Assembly: GCA_963678705.1 (NCBI GenBank)
Contig: OY783221.1
Span: 8,928,001 to 8,992,000, forward strand
Direction: 5' to 3'
DNA length: 64,000 nt
Origin: Panorpa germanica
Lineage: Eukaryota > Arthropoda > Insecta > Mecoptera > Panorpidae
This document shows, in pieces, positions 22,400 to 35,320 of the stretch. The notes under the pieces were generated by a model, which saw nothing but the letters and a program-made list of their open reading frames with translations, ran no database searches and had not been told where the DNA came from. The number at the start of each line of letters is the position of its first letter. The first letter of the stretch is position 1. The position numbers and the translations under genes are program-made.

Positions 22400-22486
22400 A
22401 AATGCTCGTAATTCGAAGTTTTCTTAAAACACATTTTTCAAATATAATCCATCATCGTATCATAGATTCTCTCGTAATTTGAACTA
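22400..22486. mobile_element. Partial MITE T1 copy
   Basis: The right terminus tctcgtaatttgaac before TA and the left ctcgtaattcgaagtt resemble T1 ends, but the ggcggcgac core is lost. Confidence 0.4.
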
Positions 22487-22489
22487 TAC

Positions 22490-23449
22490 TAATTTAAATA
22501 AGCTACTAATATATCTAAAATATTTATTTTTTATTGTTTTAAAAGATTCGTTGAATTTTGTTTGACATAGATAGCGAGTAAAGCGCCTATAAAGTTTTGA
22601 TAAAAAGCTCTTAAAGTAGAAAGGTACTTGTAAAACTCCTCCAATAACACACGTATTTGAATGATGAGTATTTTGACAGCTGTGTAGATTGACAAATCGA
22701 TGATTTGTGACGATAATTTATCATATATTGCTCTAAGCTCTACGATGCTTTTATTAAAGTTGACCAACTACAATACATCAAGCTTAAAGCTCTGAATATA
22801 TAAAAATATAAATTTTCCCTAAAGATTTTCACTAATTAACATATACAAAATTTTAAATAAAGATAACATTTATATCATTTTATTTAATAATTTGCATACG
22901 GACGCTTTGTGTTGGCGAACAATGAACATGTTTGCTTCAAGGTTTTGTATGGTATATGCTAAATAGGGTAGAAGCGGTTAATAGGCTCTGGAGGATAGAC
23001 ATAGCATAGACATAGGCACTAATACATGCACGAGGGATTCACTTTTTGTTTAGGTTTTGGTTTTATTGTGAAAAAATAGAAACGTGAAATAAATTATAAT
23101 TTATGATGTCTGTTGTATTTTTATGAAACTAAAATATTCAAGAACTGAGAATTTGTTTATTTTTTTTCTCGTTTTCTTGAATAATGTAAAGAATATATAT
23201 CTACATGTAGATGTAGATACAGATAAAGATACAATCTTCAGTGTTTGTGGTACAGCAACAAGAAAAGAGCATCAAAATCTCTCTATAAGATTTACCTTAT
23301 TTTATTACATTAATGTTAGAGATTGTTTCGGCTGTTGCTGCGTTGTTACAGTCTCATTACATGAGAGAACTGTATCTATATCTCTAAGGCAGACCCGAAT
23401 TAGCTCTTAAGCTAAAAACGCTTATCTCATATTATATGCGTCTAAAATA
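22490..23449. other. Non-coding DNA
   Basis: The 78-codon minus frame at 22531 and the 95-codon plus frame at 23123 show no family motif, no reliable start context and no signal, so I do not call them genes. Confidence 0.4.
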
Positions 23450-23454
23450 ATTTA

Positions 23455-23880
23455 CAATCTTTTTTTTTTATTTTATTTATTTATTTATTTGCCTTGACTT
23501 ATTCGTCATAGCCACCATCTAACATTTTTTATACATATTTTACAATTTATAATTCTATTTTACAAATTTCTAAATATTTAAATAATTCCCTAATTAATTT
23601 TGAATCACTTACAAAAATTTAGTATTACCAGGAAAAGTTTTAATGACATCTATAACTATAATTTTTGCATTTAAATATAATATGATCGAAAGTTCCTTCT
23701 TCACCACATTGACATCTATCGTCAGATTTAATATTAATTTTGTACAGGTGAACTGGAGATTTACAATGATTACTTTTGATTCTGATTATAGTTGATATAA
23801 TTTTGTGAAACTCATTTCTAAGCCATCTTTTCTTACTTAAATTTAAATATACGAGTACATATAATAATCTCTTCCTTTTA
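23455..23880 (-). mobile_element. LINE family C fragment with 3' UTR
   Basis: The minus strand encodes SNHCKSPVHLYKINIKSDDR, CQCGEEGTFDHIIFKCKNY, a third LINE zinc-knuckle type, then a 3' UTR ending tggtggctatgacgaataag and an (aaat)n/A-rich tail at 23462-23490. Tail-only relatives are at 31640 and 48845. Confidence 0.75.
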
Positions 23881-23950
23881 ACTGTTAATGAAATCTTGAT
23901 TTCTCAAATTGAAGTTTAATTTTTAATTTATAATCATTGTAATACCCAAA

Positions 23951-24070
23951 GACTTAAAGATGACACAGTGGTCGATAGTATTGATGTTTGATGGTGACTG
24001 CTGTCTCTTCGAGTTCGATCCCTGGACCACAGTTCCAGTCCAGAGTCAGAAGAATTGTGTAATACAGATT
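23951..24070 (+). repeat. tRNA-derived SINE head
   Basis: A box tgacacagtggtcga (from 23961) and B box gagttcgatcc (24011-24021), the RNA polymerase III internal promoter pair. This is the best-preserved of three copies. The downstream sequence leads directly into an R6 repeat. Confidence 0.65.
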
Positions 24071-24084
24071 ACTTTTTCTATTTG

Positions 24085-24275
24085 AAACGTAATATAATAC
24101 TTGATGGAATACACAACCCAACTGTTAGTAGTAAATGATGTATTACACACATACTCGTATGCGTCTCTGCTTTATAAAAGAGATGACAAATTTTCGGATG
24201 TGACGTACCATGAATTGCAATTTTCGTTAACGTTGAATCCTTTAATAATTAAAGAGTCAAAATTCCTTTTTTAAT
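24085..24275 (+). repeat. R6 repeat, copy 3
   Basis: Contains atataatacttgatggaata, actgttagtagtaaatgatg, actcgtatgcgtctctgc and ttgaatcctttaataatta, the R6 core in order. Confidence 0.6.
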
Positions 24276-24394
24276 TGTATCTATCTTTCAAAATGTAAAG
24301 TTTTATTTAAAAATAATTGAACTTTTGGGAGTTCCACAATCCCATTGATACATAATCAATACATTGAATAAATACTTTTACTTGAACACATTGA

Positions 24395-24840
24395 ATATTA
24401 CTTTTTTTTAATTTATTTTGTAATAATATGCCATGTTACAAACTGTTACAATAATTATGAACAATAAGTACCTATGCTAAGAATAGAGATTAACCTAGAT
24501 AAGAAATAGTCGTCCAGTGACGGCTATATCTATGAAGGACAATTAAAAACGTTATGTCATTTTAATCTTTTAAAGTCAGACGTATGTTTATCTAGTAAAT
24601 TCAAAGCTAGATAGTTTGGATGCTTGTTTAGTCGCTGCTGGTATCTTTGGCTGAATTTGTTAATTTCTTCTTTAACAATTTTAATACCGAATTTATTGTT
24701 TATATATTTGTTGCTTATGAACCACGGGATATCTATAATGGTCCTTACTGTTCATGACTGAAATCTTTCTAGTATTTCTATGTTTGAAACTCTAGTTGTT
24801 CCCCAGAGTTCAATGCCATAAATTATATTAGTGACTTACA
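24395..24840 (-). mobile_element. Jockey-like LINE 3' fragment
   Basis: From 24838 to a TGA at 24557 the minus strand reads IIYGIELWGTTRVSNIEILE, RFQS, a stop, then PWFISNKYINNKFG, EEINKFSQRYQQRL and HPNYLALNLLD. This is the C-terminus of a Jockey-clade reverse transcriptase, with one in-frame stop. The 3' UTR runs to an A-rich tail near 24400. Confidence 0.8.
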
Positions 24841-25844
24841 ACGTATGCTCACTATGTTCATTCAAAATTAAAACTTAAAACTAAAACATTGCAAAAAACG
24901 TATACGCGTTATCTACGTATGTATAAAGTTAAATCATAAAATAAAACAGTGGGTGTGAATGGCCCTTTACTTAACTTTCTTAAAAGCCTATTTCATATAA
25001 AGATATGAATATGCTCAAATTAATTCTAAAACAGCCTATTCATAACCCGTCATATGTATGAATATGAATTAAGAAGTGATATACGTCTTTTAATACTACA
25101 AACGTATAATAAAACAATAAAGTGTAATTATGACGTTATGTTACTATAACAGAAGCCATACGCTACCGCACGCCGGCACCCGTCTACCGTACCCCGCCCG
25201 CTCACCCGCCTGTTCATTGTACACCCCATTTCGTAAATGGTTTTCGTAGACAACGTAATGGCTGATGGTATATTAAGCTTGTTTTACATACTCATTCTCA
25301 CGACTTAATCCACGAAACTGAAACTGAAATTCAAACTCAAGGCATAAAGCTATTAAGAAGCAAAACGTTGAACAAGTAATATGGAAGGTGTACGAAGTCG
25401 TAAAAGCAAATTGTATTACACTCTACGTCTTCAAACTCATATGCTATTCTTCACAATTTTGCGTTAAAGCCCCAGTATGCCCAGAGACTCATCTGAAGAA
25501 TCAGAGGGTCTGTCTGAAGAATTATTATTAATTTAACTGTTGTTTTTATGCTATTTAATAGTAATTTTCCTTATTCCGAAAGCCGATGCTACGATCATAA
25601 CATATAAATGTTACGAGTAACATTTCTCTCACACTGGAAGCGCCTACTTGCAACGCTGACCTTTTCAGTAGGGTGTATTCGAGTTGTTTTCCTCTAGTAC
25701 ACTCTATCTTGAAATGAAGCTTTGACTTTAATGTTTATTAATACACCACTGTTTTGAAATAATCCTGTTTTGATTAATACGTACATAGATCAAAGTGCCG
25801 CATACGTCCACGTAGTGTGTTCAAAAAATAATGGAAAGTTAAGG
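24841..25844. other. Non-coding DNA with a GC-rich patch
   Basis: No gene is recognised. A GC-rich patch at 25160-25225 (acgccggcacccgtctaccg and following) stands out from its surroundings but has no clear reading frame or motif. Confidence 0.4.
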
Positions 25845-26570
25845 GAACGGGTAAGGTCAAATCGATAATGTTTTTTGACGACACAGTTAATATATAATTA
25901 TTTCTATAATTACTACATGATAAAGGAATCATTTAAGGAGTACTTTGTAAAATTTTCATAAATAAATATCAAGAAATGAGGCATTGACAGCGAATCTCCG
26001 CAGACGTCACAAAAAAAGATTCATTGCGGTGCCACTCATAATTCATCACTGGATTATCTGAAATCAAAATATCAAAATGATTTCATTAGTTGATTAGTTT
26101 CTACAGGTAACTTTGTCGAGTTTTTTTTTAATTGATTTTTCAATTTCTTATAGGACTTAGAAGTTAAAATACCGATTTTTCATGAAAAAATCAGAAACTT
26201 TGTTATTTTAAAATACGTAAAAATTAAAAAAAAAACTCAACAAAACCTCACTTACAAACCTCGGTATTTATGTAAAGAAAGAGTGTGCAAAATTTCAAAA
26301 GGATCAGTGCAGTGGATTTTGAACTAGAGAGAACACCGACTTTGAAAAAGCTATGTGTGAAAAAAAGCGTTTAAAAGTTTCAAAGTAAGAAGAATCCAGA
26401 CCGGAGGTGAAGACTTAAAACACTATATCTCCGACAGTTTTACTTCAATCGACTTCAAATTTTCACACAATAAAGTTAATATGCTCTACATATAAAAAAA
26501 TGAAAAGAAAATTTGAAACCTTTTCAGAAAATTCGGAAACGCCAAAAGTGTTAGACAATTTGTAAAAACA
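25845..26570 (+). repeat. Duplicated unit R8, copy 1
   Basis: About 0.7 kb is colinear with 29515-30190 on the same strand: ggtaaggtcaaa, atgttttttgacgacacagt, attactacatgataaa, gaggcattgacagcgaat, aatcagaaactttgttattt and ctccgacagttttact recur in order. There is no open frame and the class is unknown. Confidence 0.7.
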
Positions 26571-28233
26571 TTGATGAGCAATCTTCTATGAATTACCATA
26601 CAAAACTCAGTACAAAACATATAAGAAAATAATCATAGAAGAATATTAACAAATATACCTGAGCACCTACAGTATTGATATTTATTGACACAATGATATA
26701 AACAACTATTTGACATATTAATAATGAATGAAAAACCAATTATAAATCCAAACATTTTCCCATAAATACAATAGTTTGCCTTTATTTTCCTCACCAAAGT
26801 TAAACCAACTCCTATTATATTATATTTGGTCCTTACAACCTTGAGCCACACGTAGCGCTGGTTAGCGTTAGATATCCTTCTCTACACCTGCACTGCAGTA
26901 GAGCTATACCCACCGTTAAATATAGGCCAACACAAATCACTACTTCCTCCCTTACCTACCTTTACCACTTCACCCTCTTACCATTTTCACTCCCACATCC
27001 AACAGTCTCCATCCCCGAGGTGATCTAACTTTAATTTCTATTATTACATCGTTAATTCAAGCCATTTTATTACCAGAAAATCGTTCCATTCCAGACTTGT
27101 AATCAACTTCAGGTCGAACCAACGAAATGACGCTGTGAAGTTTACTACGAGTACAGAAAATAATGAGAATAATTACCGAAGGATATTTTACGTTATGTTG
27201 GTTTGCTTATTGGAGTAACACCATACACATAACCACATTTATAGAGCTCTTTTGTAGCGTTTACATCAAATCATGAATCGTACATAAATGCTACATTCAA
27301 GTTCAATAAGATAATATAAAAATTATTGTAAAATGCAGCCTGGTCTTATCATTCGATAGTCATGATAACAAATAAATTATATTCATTTGTACTTGGAAAT
27401 TAATAGACTTCTCTCAAATTGGCTTTGTATACGTCATATTTATTTGTATATATCAATCCTTTTAGATTCACATGGTCAAAAAAGAACAAGACATAGTCGT
27501 GCGATAAAGATACGCGTGTATAAAGTTTCAATGTCAGCCCATTTAGAAGATTTTACTAGAATTGTATCCCAGTAGAAAATGTAACGTAATTTAACACTTG
27601 AATTAGCTTGTAGTAAGCTAGCCAGTATAAAACTGCATTGTTAAATAACTTGTATATAAGAAGTAGAAAGTAGGGCTTGGAATTAGCTAATGGCAAACTA
27701 GTAAGAGCTGGGTAAAATAACTCAATTACATATACTAAAGCGTGAGGCTTCGAAATTATATTTCGTTATTAGGTTCCTATTTATTTTCATTCTACATTTT
27801 CAAATACGCTATTGTGTAGTGTATTTATTAAATTAGAATTTTCCGTTGCTACAGTACAATAAAGAGAGAGAGAGAGAGAGTTCAAGGGTCGCTATGGTTT
27901 TATACCTTATTGGATATTTTTTTCACTTAAAATAAATTACTTATCCGGATTACAATTAACCATTATCTTAAACAATTACCATTAATCAAATAAACGCAAT
28001 AGTTAAGTCAAGTCACTAGTCTGACCCACGATAAACCTTGGTATTTCTACCTACGGTTTAATGCTTGTTTAAATCAATTAAATTATACCAATGGAAATAT
28101 TATCTATTAAATAATAAAAAATCCTTTAACTAACAACGAATTATAAAGAAACAAAGCTCGATAAGCTAAAGAATAATTATAATGATATTAAAACTTGTTA
28201 CTAATTAAATAGAAATCATCATTCCGTATATCA
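26571..28233. other. Non-coding DNA
   Basis: No gene is recognised. An (AG)9 microsatellite lies at 27863-27880. Confidence 0.45.
27863..27880. repeat. (AG)9 microsatellite
   Basis: Nine uninterrupted AG units. Confidence 0.95.
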
Positions 28234-28545
28234 TCTTAATATATATAAATTACGTGTCACGTTGTTTGTCCGCGATGGACTCCTAAACTACTTAACCGAT
28301 TTTAATCAAATTTGTACACCGTGTGCAGTTTGATCCAACTTTAAAGATAGGATAGCTTACATCTCAATTTATGATTGCAATATTATCTTATTGCAAATTA
28401 TTTGTCTAATTATCTGTTAGCTCCAAACGATTTTAAAAGATGGCGACATCTGTTGACTAGATTGAGTAAATATTCAATAGATGGCGCTATGTAATGTAAT
28501 ATGATAAAAACGTTAGCCACAGCAACGCGTGGCCGGGACAGCTAG
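28234..28545 (+). mobile_element. Non-autonomous Helitron, copy 2 (best preserved)
   Basis: A|TCTTAATATATATAAATTAC at the 5' end and GGGACAGCTAG|T at the 3' end. A stem GCCAC/GTGGC (28516-28520 with 28529-28533) around an 8-nt loop lies 8 nt before CTAG. These are the defining Helitron ends. At 312 bp it is non-coding. Confidence 0.85.
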
Positions 28546-29514
28546 TTGTATTATATAATGGTCTATGTCATGTCTGCAGACTATACTATAAAAATAATGT
28601 TAGTTCACAGAAAACAAAAATAAATAAAACGTAGTTTTTTAATTTACTCTGGAAACTGGAGCAACCAAGTAAAATCATTAATTCTCGTTATTATTTATAT
28701 TGTTTATAACAGTGTAGACTGCATTTGACAGTTTGAATAAAATATTAATCAATTTAAATAACCCGCCATTTCGTTTAGTATAAATATTCGTACCAGAGAA
28801 TTACTTTATTATTTCTTTACTTATTAAGTTAATAACTTAGAAATTTTAAAACGACTGAGTTGTTGTATTCGTTATTTATTTCATATAATATAGGTTAAAT
28901 GTTCTGGAATTATGAACATAAATTTGAACAAAACACTAACTATTTAAATACTATTACATACATGCAGTATATATACATACATATATACGTATGCAAACAA
29001 AATGCAAATGATTCTCATAAACAAGTAACTTTGCACTTAATTCACCGGTCTTTTGCAAGTGCTTTGAAATATTGTTTCCATACGTCTGCCAATAAAATAC
29101 TGGTTGTTGTTGTTTTCTTTAATATGAGGCTTTATTCTTATGTAATGGACGATAGAGTACATAAACTGTATTGGAAACAGGGATTGACAACATGGAGTAT
29201 TTTATATTTTTCATTTTTGTAAATTTTAATGAAATAAATAATTTTCTTTTATAAGTTATTAACGGATTTGTTCAACGTTTTTATATCAGTAAAGGTTTTT
29301 GCACAGGGGCCCATTGTCTTTTTAGAACCCCCGTCCCACTTCTGAAAATGGAATTACAATATCGAAATTACTATTTTAAAATATAGGAATAATAGGTCGT
29401 GATAAGTTGAAGTAAAACTATAAAATGAAAGTGAAATTTTAGTTGCGTTATTTTTACGAATCAACTAACCTCAAGTATAATTACAGCTTACAGTTCTTTT
29501 ACTATATGCTTTAT
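28546..29514. other. Non-coding DNA
   Basis: A 107-codon ATG frame at 28899-29222 has no motif, signal or conserved look, and its composition is that of the surrounding AT-rich DNA, so it is left uncalled. Confidence 0.4.
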
Positions 29515-30190
29515 TAAGGGGTAAGGTCAAAACGATAAAAAAGAAGCATATTTTCGATAATGTTTTTTAACGACACAGTTAATATATAACTATTTCTATA
29601 ATTACTACATGATAAAATGATATTTGAAGAATACTTTGTGAAATTTTCATAAATAAATATGTAGAAATGAGGCATTGACAGCGAATGACAGCGTAGACGT
29701 CACAAAAAAAGTAACATTGCGGTGCAACTCATAACTCATCACTCGATTTTTTGAAATCGAAAAACCAAAATGATTTCATTAGTTGATACGATTTTGCAGG
29801 TATCGTGACGAGTTTTTTCTTTTTTATTGATTTTTAAATTTACAGCACTTAAAAGTCAAAATACCGACTTTTCATGAAAAAAATCAGAAACTTTGTTATT
29901 TTAAAATACGTTAAAATTAAAAAAAAATTTAAAGAAATTTAAAAGAATCTGTCTAGTAGATTTTGAGCTAGAGAGGACACCGACTTTCTCACCGACTGAA
30001 AATGCTATGTGTGAGAAACTGCATTTCAAAGTTTCAAGAAAAGAGAGGTGAAGACTTAAAACTCTATATCTGCGACAGTTTTACTCCAATTGGCTTCAAA
30101 ATTTTACACAATAAACTTAATATGTTGTACAATAACATAAATTTAAAAAAATAAGTTGAAACCTTAACACTGCCCCTCTCCCCTTCCCCG
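29515..30190 (+). repeat. Duplicated unit R8, copy 2
   Basis: Second copy of the unit at 25845-26570, about 3.67 kb downstream. It has several short indels, including loss of the stretch between the poly-A run and the gatttgagctagagag block. Confidence 0.7.
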
Positions 30191-31639
30191 CCAAAAGAGC
30201 CACAGATTGAACTTCGTGCACATTGAAGAAAGTGAATGGAAATGGTGGATTGTAGGATCAATCTATCAGTCTGTTCTGCACCGCGGTCATGAGTACATTG
30301 ATCTTACGCTCTTGCTTATGTTGTCAGTAAACTAGACTTTTTTCTTTGCAAATGCAGTCTGTATTGATAACACTATATTTGAACATGATTATTGATTAAT
30401 GTTTTAAGATTTCCATGAATTCGGCGCTACTGTAAAATAGCGACATCTGTCATGGCACGCGTCAAGTTACTAGCCTTATACGATATTTCTTTAATTTGGC
30501 AAACCTTGTGAGTATGCGATTAGGATCCTGTCGGGTAAAATCTAATGCATCTAGGGCAAAATTTCTATTCTATAATCTAACACCTATAGTTATAACCGCT
30601 GGTCTTAGTTTGAGAAATACTGTTCACTTATATTCCTCTGTTTTTCACGTCAACAACGAGGAATATTCTCATATATTCTTCAAAATAACATTCTAACTAC
30701 TTTATATATTTAGGTCAAAAATATTTGTTTGTTTGTTTTGAAAAGTTTTTTTGGTCATCCTGTATTTTAATATCTTTATATTTATTGGAGTTTTATGTAT
30801 CTACTTTCTGACAAAAACATCTCATATACTATTGGGAAAGAGAATAAGGGTTGGTTTATAGGATAAGGAAGAAATCAGTGGCTAAGATATTAAACCTCTT
30901 ATTCTCTTATGTGGAAGGGATGCGTGATTTATATGGAGTATCTCTCATTTTGATTTTGTTTCGTAGTTGATAATTTATAAAAAATATTGAGAACAAAATG
31001 TCATTCTTCTTCATCACCTCTTCCCTGTAGTATTTTTAATTTGTAACATTTCCAAGGAAGTTTTTCATACAAAATTTCGTATTACCTTTTTTCTTCTAAT
31101 CTCCATAATTGCGCCAGTGTTTATAGCATATTTATTTTCGGAGATGTAATAAAATAGTTGTATCTATTAAGAACAAACCCCTAGCTCTATTATATTAACC
31201 CTAACTGTCATCTACATTCCAAATCGCTTCACCCACACCCCTAGTTTCCGTTTATTCCGATAAAACTTGCAATAACCCATCTTACAATCACCATTCGTTC
31301 GTAATAACACAGTTATTATTTTTTGTTTTTCTTCGTTTTAATATTCTAATGTTGGCAGTGTTTTTATTATATAGTTAATGTACTGAGTGAATATGAAACA
31401 ATTCTAGGAGAACATTAAGGAAAAGTATAATGTTTAGAAATGATTCTAATGGAATATTATTGAATAGGCTTGCCAGATGTATATGTCTCTCCAGATGTCT
31501 CTTATTTATTTTTCAATACACTGAAAAATGGTACCATAAAGTACCACAATTTACTAATTGGCAGCACTTGTTATTATTTTTCTTAAGTAATCAAATATAA
31601 TTCGATTAAAAAGACATGCAAAATATTTTTTTAAATTTT
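30191..31639. other. Non-coding DNA
   Basis: No gene or bounded repeat is recognised. Confidence 0.45.
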
Positions 31640-31770
31640 TTTTTATATTTAGTTACTTATTTGCCTTGACTTTCTTTCGTCATAGCCACAATCAAACATT
31701 TTTTATAATTTATATATAATTAATTTTGAATTACTTAACAAAATTTAGTATTACTGTCCGTTCCACATGC
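31640..31770 (-). mobile_element. LINE family C 3' UTR fragment
   Basis: The words atttgccttgactt...cgtcatagccac and ttttgaattactta...aaaatttagtattac match the 3' end of the copy at 23455. Coding sequence is absent. Confidence 0.65.
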
Positions 31771-32738
31771 AAGATATATTTGAAGAACTATTATTGGAAA
31801 TAAGAAATAAAATTAAAACTAAAGGCCCATCGATTATTAGCAAAGGAGAGAGGTAGTTGGTTTTTAACGTGCGACAAGGGGAGAGCGGGTGCCAGAAACT
31901 TTATGACGTCACATTTAATTTAAAAGTCGACTTCCTAAAAAACAAATAATATGATGAATTAAAATAATATATGTTTTTTGCAAACTGTGACGTCACAACA
32001 GAGGGGGTATACAATGTGTAACATGATGTGACAATGGCGATATAAGAGTAAAAAACATGTAATTTGTTTGGCGTAATTTATGAATGGCTTCTACAACGAA
32101 AACTGTAGGTGAGAATGATTAGAATAGAATGAGAAAATACTATTATATGTAGAGTTAGCGAATATTCAAAAGTTTTCAACAATATCTCTCTATTAATTTG
32201 ATTCGCGTATTATGAATAGAAAATACGCGTTATAGGAAACAAATTGAATATTTTAAATAAGCGAAACATACATTTGGTTGCTGCTCACTGTACTTCCTAA
32301 CCCCGTGGAGCCGAGCAACTCGCGTTATAGGAGGTCTCTACTCTACTCTTTCACCAAAGTAAAAAGGAATGGGTTACACAACTAATAGAAATATAGCAAT
32401 TAACTTTTTGTTTTAAAGAATTGTCGCGTCGCAGCGCTAGCTATTATGAATCTATTTCAGTGTCACTTACTTTTTATTACTTATTCCGCGGCTATGTTAC
32501 TAAGTTGTGTATAAATGGAAAAAGTAAATAAAAAATATACATGCCTATTAGACTTTTTATAGAACACGGTATTTCCATTTTCTTTAAATACAATATTTGA
32601 TGGCATACTTTGAAAATAACACTTTTAATAAAAATACATTTTTCCAAGTTTAAATAATATGTGGTAATAGTTTTTATTCATTTTATTATTAACTATAATT
32701 GACCGGAACTATTTTTGAATATTTTTGTTGTATATTTT
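31771..32738. other. Non-coding DNA
   Basis: A short inverted pair (cgcgtatt ... aatacgcg) lies at 32204-32230. No gene is recognised. Confidence 0.45.
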
Positions 32739-32739
32739 T

Positions 32740-32856
32740 ACCGCCTTACAAATAAACCTGTTATAAAATTAATACCAGGTATAAAGCTCGTCGGACAGGC
32801 TTATTATCAGTTAATATCTGGCATAAATTTTATAACAGGTTTATTTGTAAGGCGGT
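32740..32856. mobile_element. 117-bp palindromic MITE
   Basis: Arms of 31 bp beginning accgccttacaaataaacct are perfect inverted repeats around a roughly 55-bp centre. Such a transcript would fold into a long hairpin. TTA-like flanks are present, but the target duplication is uncertain. Confidence 0.75.
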
Positions 32857-35169
32857 TAATGTTTATTAAAAGTTATATCTAGTTCTATTTAATTTAAGAA
32901 ATTAATTTTAAAATTTAATAAAAATATGTTTATTAGATAATTTTTTATACAATCTTTTTTAACTATTTTAATTTACAAGCTAGAATATGGTTGTTGTTTG
33001 ATAAGTAATATAACACTGGACTACTGTCTTGTAAGTAGTGGATTCAGTGATCCATTTTCTCTTCTTATTTTATAGCTATTCTAAAAGCCTTTAATCCTAA
33101 CAAAGGACTTCTTAAGATTGTATTTACCTTAAAAAGATGTTCTTAGATACACAAAATGGTCAATTTCTTTTTTAAAATACAGTAAAATAGTCCACCCATT
33201 TTTATTAGGTAAAATCTTTTACGCAACATGTAAATTTTGTTATGTTAGATAAACCTAAAATACGAATGACTGTATTTCACAGCAATAAACAAAATTATAA
33301 ATATCTCTATTCACTTCAATTTAAAACAAAACCCAATTCTTACCAATTTAAATAAAATGTTATTTTCTAAAAGTAAATTACATCAGCGTAGAAAACCCTA
33401 AAAATCTGAGAACGATTCTTAAATTAAACTGTAAACAATTTGTATTTCAGACAACTGTTTCTTAATCCCCACTTGTTCTTAAACCTCAGACTTTACTAAT
33501 TACCTCAACAATACGTATTTTATTATTTAAATTACTAAATAAACAAATTAGAAAATTAGCTTAAAAAAATAAATTTCCACGTTAACGTAATTAAAACATT
33601 CTAAAATAAATCCGCTAGAAATTAACGCTAATTACAACTTCAGTTACGAACACATTTACATCACTCCCTCCCGTCCTTCTACCCCTAACAGTCGGGAGTG
33701 TAAAATGAGAGACAGACCGCTAAATATACAATGCTCTGACTGTTGGAATACAAGCAACGTTAGCGCAAGATGACTTCTAAAAATAAATGTACAATTATTA
33801 AATGAAAAGGTCATTACAGGGAAAGATCTACCCCAAACCCACACCACTCGTTCCTCTACCCACCACCCTGCTTATCTTTGCAATGTTTCCTGTGAGAAGT
33901 GTCCTCGTTAAGAATGATTGTGTTAGACACAGAAAGATTTTTATATGCAGCGTCATATGATAATTACAACTTATGCGGAAGGGGTAAATTGAGACGATAC
34001 TTTTTTATTAATACACCATTTTCGTGAGGTGTAAATGATTTTAACTTGATACTTGATAAGTATGTGGTCTAATCAATAACAATTTGTAACAATGTTGTAC
34101 TTTCTTTAAACAAATTACAACAAGATAATAAGGATAATATCTTCTCCTAGTAAATATTACTTTTAAAATTAACGGAATTTTTTTGATTTTGAAAACTGCT
34201 ATTTATACGAACAACTTTCTTATCAAGATATTGCTCATGAGCAGTAACGGATTTTTGAAATGACAGCCAGACTTGTTTGATCCCTATATCGAATGGGTCC
34301 AGCGCTATTTTGTGACACCTTTTTTCACTAGAGATACGAATTTTTCACATTAAATAGATTTAAATATTTATTTTGGACAATTTGAGTACAAAAGTAATAG
34401 TAATTTCTCCGGTAAATGCAGTATTAGAAGAAGGTATTTATAAATTATAAAATACATTTTTCTTGCATTGTCGCCTGTTAGGGAATCTTACTGCTGACTC
34501 TTTTATTGATTTATTGTTTTAGAAAGATCTTTACGAAAAACATATTCTAAGAAAACGATTCTTATATAGAAAATTTAAAATTCCGTTATATAGAAATTTA
34601 ATTTCAGAGTAGTAACCAAAATGGATACTTTGAACTTATTGTACCGTCTGGAATGCTGGAAATTTTTGTAATAAATCATGTACATAATCATTAGATATAC
34701 ACTTACACAAAAAATTAACATAATTTACGAATATAATATAAACTTCTTATAAAAAGACTTATATTTTTATCTCTATAATTTTTATAACAAAAAATAAAAA
34801 CATAATTAAAAGGTTTTATATCAAAAAGATACTCGTAACAGTAAGCTCTATATTACAGCTTTTCCAGCTAATCAAAGTTAAGAATCAGCTTCATGTTTTT
34901 TAAAAACCTAATTTCTTGGAAGACATTTCGTTGCATGATATCCTTGCTTTAATTATACATTTTCAGTACAAGATTTCTATCTCTACTGATTCAGCAACTC
35001 TACCCTTTATATCTGTTCTCATTTGAACCATCCTGTAGAGTATTAAGGTTAATTCTCTTTAATATATTCAATTCTGCATACACACTCTTATACCTATAGA
35101 CCAGGGAAGAGTAACTTTTCTTTATAACGGATCAACTACAAATTTAAAATTACTGTGTAGTAATAGGTA
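32857..35169. other. Non-coding DNA
   Basis: The sequence at 33068-33115 (attctaaaagcctttaatcc and following) recurs inverted near 38345-38395, a small dispersed repeat. No gene is recognised. Confidence 0.45.
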
Positions 35170-35320
35170 GACTCATGATAGGTCGTACAAATCTTACTCA
35201 TACCTACTTATTCAAAAGAAAACAAGAACCAATATGTGAACAATGTAACAGACCACTAACGGTAAAGCATATTTTTCGATGCTCAAGCCATTCGTCGCAC
35301 AAACAAGGCTTTAATATGAC
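35170..35320 (+). mobile_element. LINE family B-type C-terminus, plus strand
   Basis: The plus strand encodes LMIGRTNLTHTYLFKRKQEP and ICEQCNRPLTVKHIF before decaying, matching the minus-strand copy at 17660-17935. The overlapping minus frame is a shadow. Confidence 0.75.

Noticed and set aside
22531-22767. 78-codon helix-like minus frame
   Set aside because: Starts from TTG directly after a stop, with no ATG, motif or transcription signals.
28899-29222. 107-codon ATG frame
   Set aside because: No signal, motif, promoter or conserved look; plausible by chance in AT-rich DNA.
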